Shown here piece after piece: positions 63,547 to 64,000 of a DNA stretch of 64,000 nucleotides. The first letter of the stretch is position 1; each line of letters starts with the position of its first letter. Under the pieces are notes generated by a model, which worked only from the letters and a program-made list of their open reading frames with translations, did no database searches and had not been told where the DNA came from. The stretch is from Thermomonospora echinospora (GTDB lineage: Bacteria; Actinomycetota; Actinomycetes; Streptosporangiales; Streptosporangiaceae), in contig NZ_FNVO01000020.1 in the NCBI RefSeq assembly GCF_900108175.1, positions 62,001-126,000 on the forward strand. Direction: 5' to 3'. Both the position numbers and the translations under genes were made by a program.

Positions 63547-64000
63547 ATGAACGCAGACCTCACCCTGGCGGGCCGTACCGCCGTCGTCACCGGCGCGGGC
63601 GCCGGGCTGGGCCGCAGCGAGGCCCTCGCCCTGGCCGCGCAGGGCGCGAACGTGGTCGTCAACGACGTCGGACCGGCCGGCGAGGAGGTCGTCGCCGAGA
63701 TCACGGCGCGGGGCGGCCGGGCCGTGGCGGTCATCGGCGACGTCGGCGACTGGTCCCTGGGCGAGAAGCTGGTGTCGGCCGCCGTCGACACGTTCGGCGG
63801 GCTGGACATTCTGGTCAACAACGCGGGCGTGCTGCGCGACAGGATGCTGTTCAACCTGTCGGAGTCGGACTGGGACGACGTGATCCGCGTCCACCTCAAG
63901 GGGCACGCGGCCGTCTCCCGCGCCGCCGCCGTGCACTGGCGGGCCGCGAGCAAGGCCGCCGGCGGCCCCGTCTACGGCCGTGTCGTCAACACCTCCTCCG
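63547..64000 (+). CDS. SDR 3-hydroxyacyl-CoA dehydrogenase-like (3' end outside window)
   Basis: About 151 residues are visible, starting MNADLTLAGRTAVVTGAGAGLGRS. The NAD motif, VVNDVG, VNNAGVLRDRMLFNLSE and VIRVHLKGHAAVSRAAA match the 17beta-HSD4-type SDR encoded at 48653-49558. The reading frame stays open to the window end, shortly after VVNTSS. GGGAG lies upstream of the ATG. Confidence 0.88.
   Translation, partial: MNADLTLAGRTAVVTGAGAGLGRSEALALAAQGANVVVNDVGPAGEEVVAEITARGGRAVAVIGDVGDWSLGEKLVSAAVDTFGGLDILVNNAGVLRDRMLFNLSESDWDDVIRVHLKGHAAVSRAAAVHWRAASKAAGGPVYGRVVNTSS

Overview
The window is very GC-rich, dense, and uses many GTG starts. Its gene order is that of a filamentous actinomycete chromosome: amtB-glnB-glnD, smc-ftsY, rpmF-rnc-mutM, coaD, rsmD, recG, rpmB, thiD/thiL, ddl, gpsA, fbiD, hup, leuCD and an IclR regulator. 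Mycothiol- and F420-related genes and a steroid side-chain operon with an Ltp2/ChsH2-DUF35 pair suggest a Thermomonosporaceae-like organism (Thermomonospora/Actinomadura relatives). That placement is inference; no rRNA is present.

Layout. (1) 1-22.6 kb is conserved housekeeping, almost all on the minus strand: a nitrogen operon with a GlnR-like box, chromosome segregation and SRP receptor, DNA repair, ribosomal proteins L32 and L28, CoA synthesis, and thiamine genes. (2) 22.6-31.7 kb is an accessory block set between core genes. It holds a DinB-type mycothiol enzyme, a MocR regulator, a phosphodiesterase, and a translationally coupled trio (jelly-roll-like protein, PqqD-like/radical SAM/SPASM protein, FGE-sulfatase-like protein). 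Upstream of the trio on the same strand lie three tandem, atypical tRNA genes, a 24-codon ORF with a strong ribosome binding site, a nucleotidyltransferase-fold protein and a membrane protein. (3) 31.9-39.6 kb returns to core genes: ddl, gpsA, plsC, fbiD, hup, leuDC and ndgR. (4) 39.7-45.8 kb is mixed accessory: a MerR-controlled redoxin operon with two dyads in its promoter, a NUDIX protein, and an ArdC-like/DnaG-core fusion. (5) 45.8-64 kb is a steroid (cholesterol-type) catabolic cluster: hsaEGF, fadD3/fadA6/ipdF-type ring C/D genes, and an igr-like operon (chsE1-chsH2-chsE2-chsH1-ltp2-MaoC) preceded by a FadD17-like ligase and an in-frame remnant of an old-yellow-enzyme gene.

Most notable. 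A 15-bp palindrome, TCCCG(G/C)T(C/G)A(C/G)CGGGA, recurs in at least three promoter regions of the steroid cluster and may be an undescribed operator. The accessory block holds the best candidate for a new system: the radical SAM/FGE-like/jelly-roll trio, with its neighbouring tRNA array, nucleotidyltransferase and micro-ORF. No family assignment here was checked against a database; all come from reading the translated sequence.
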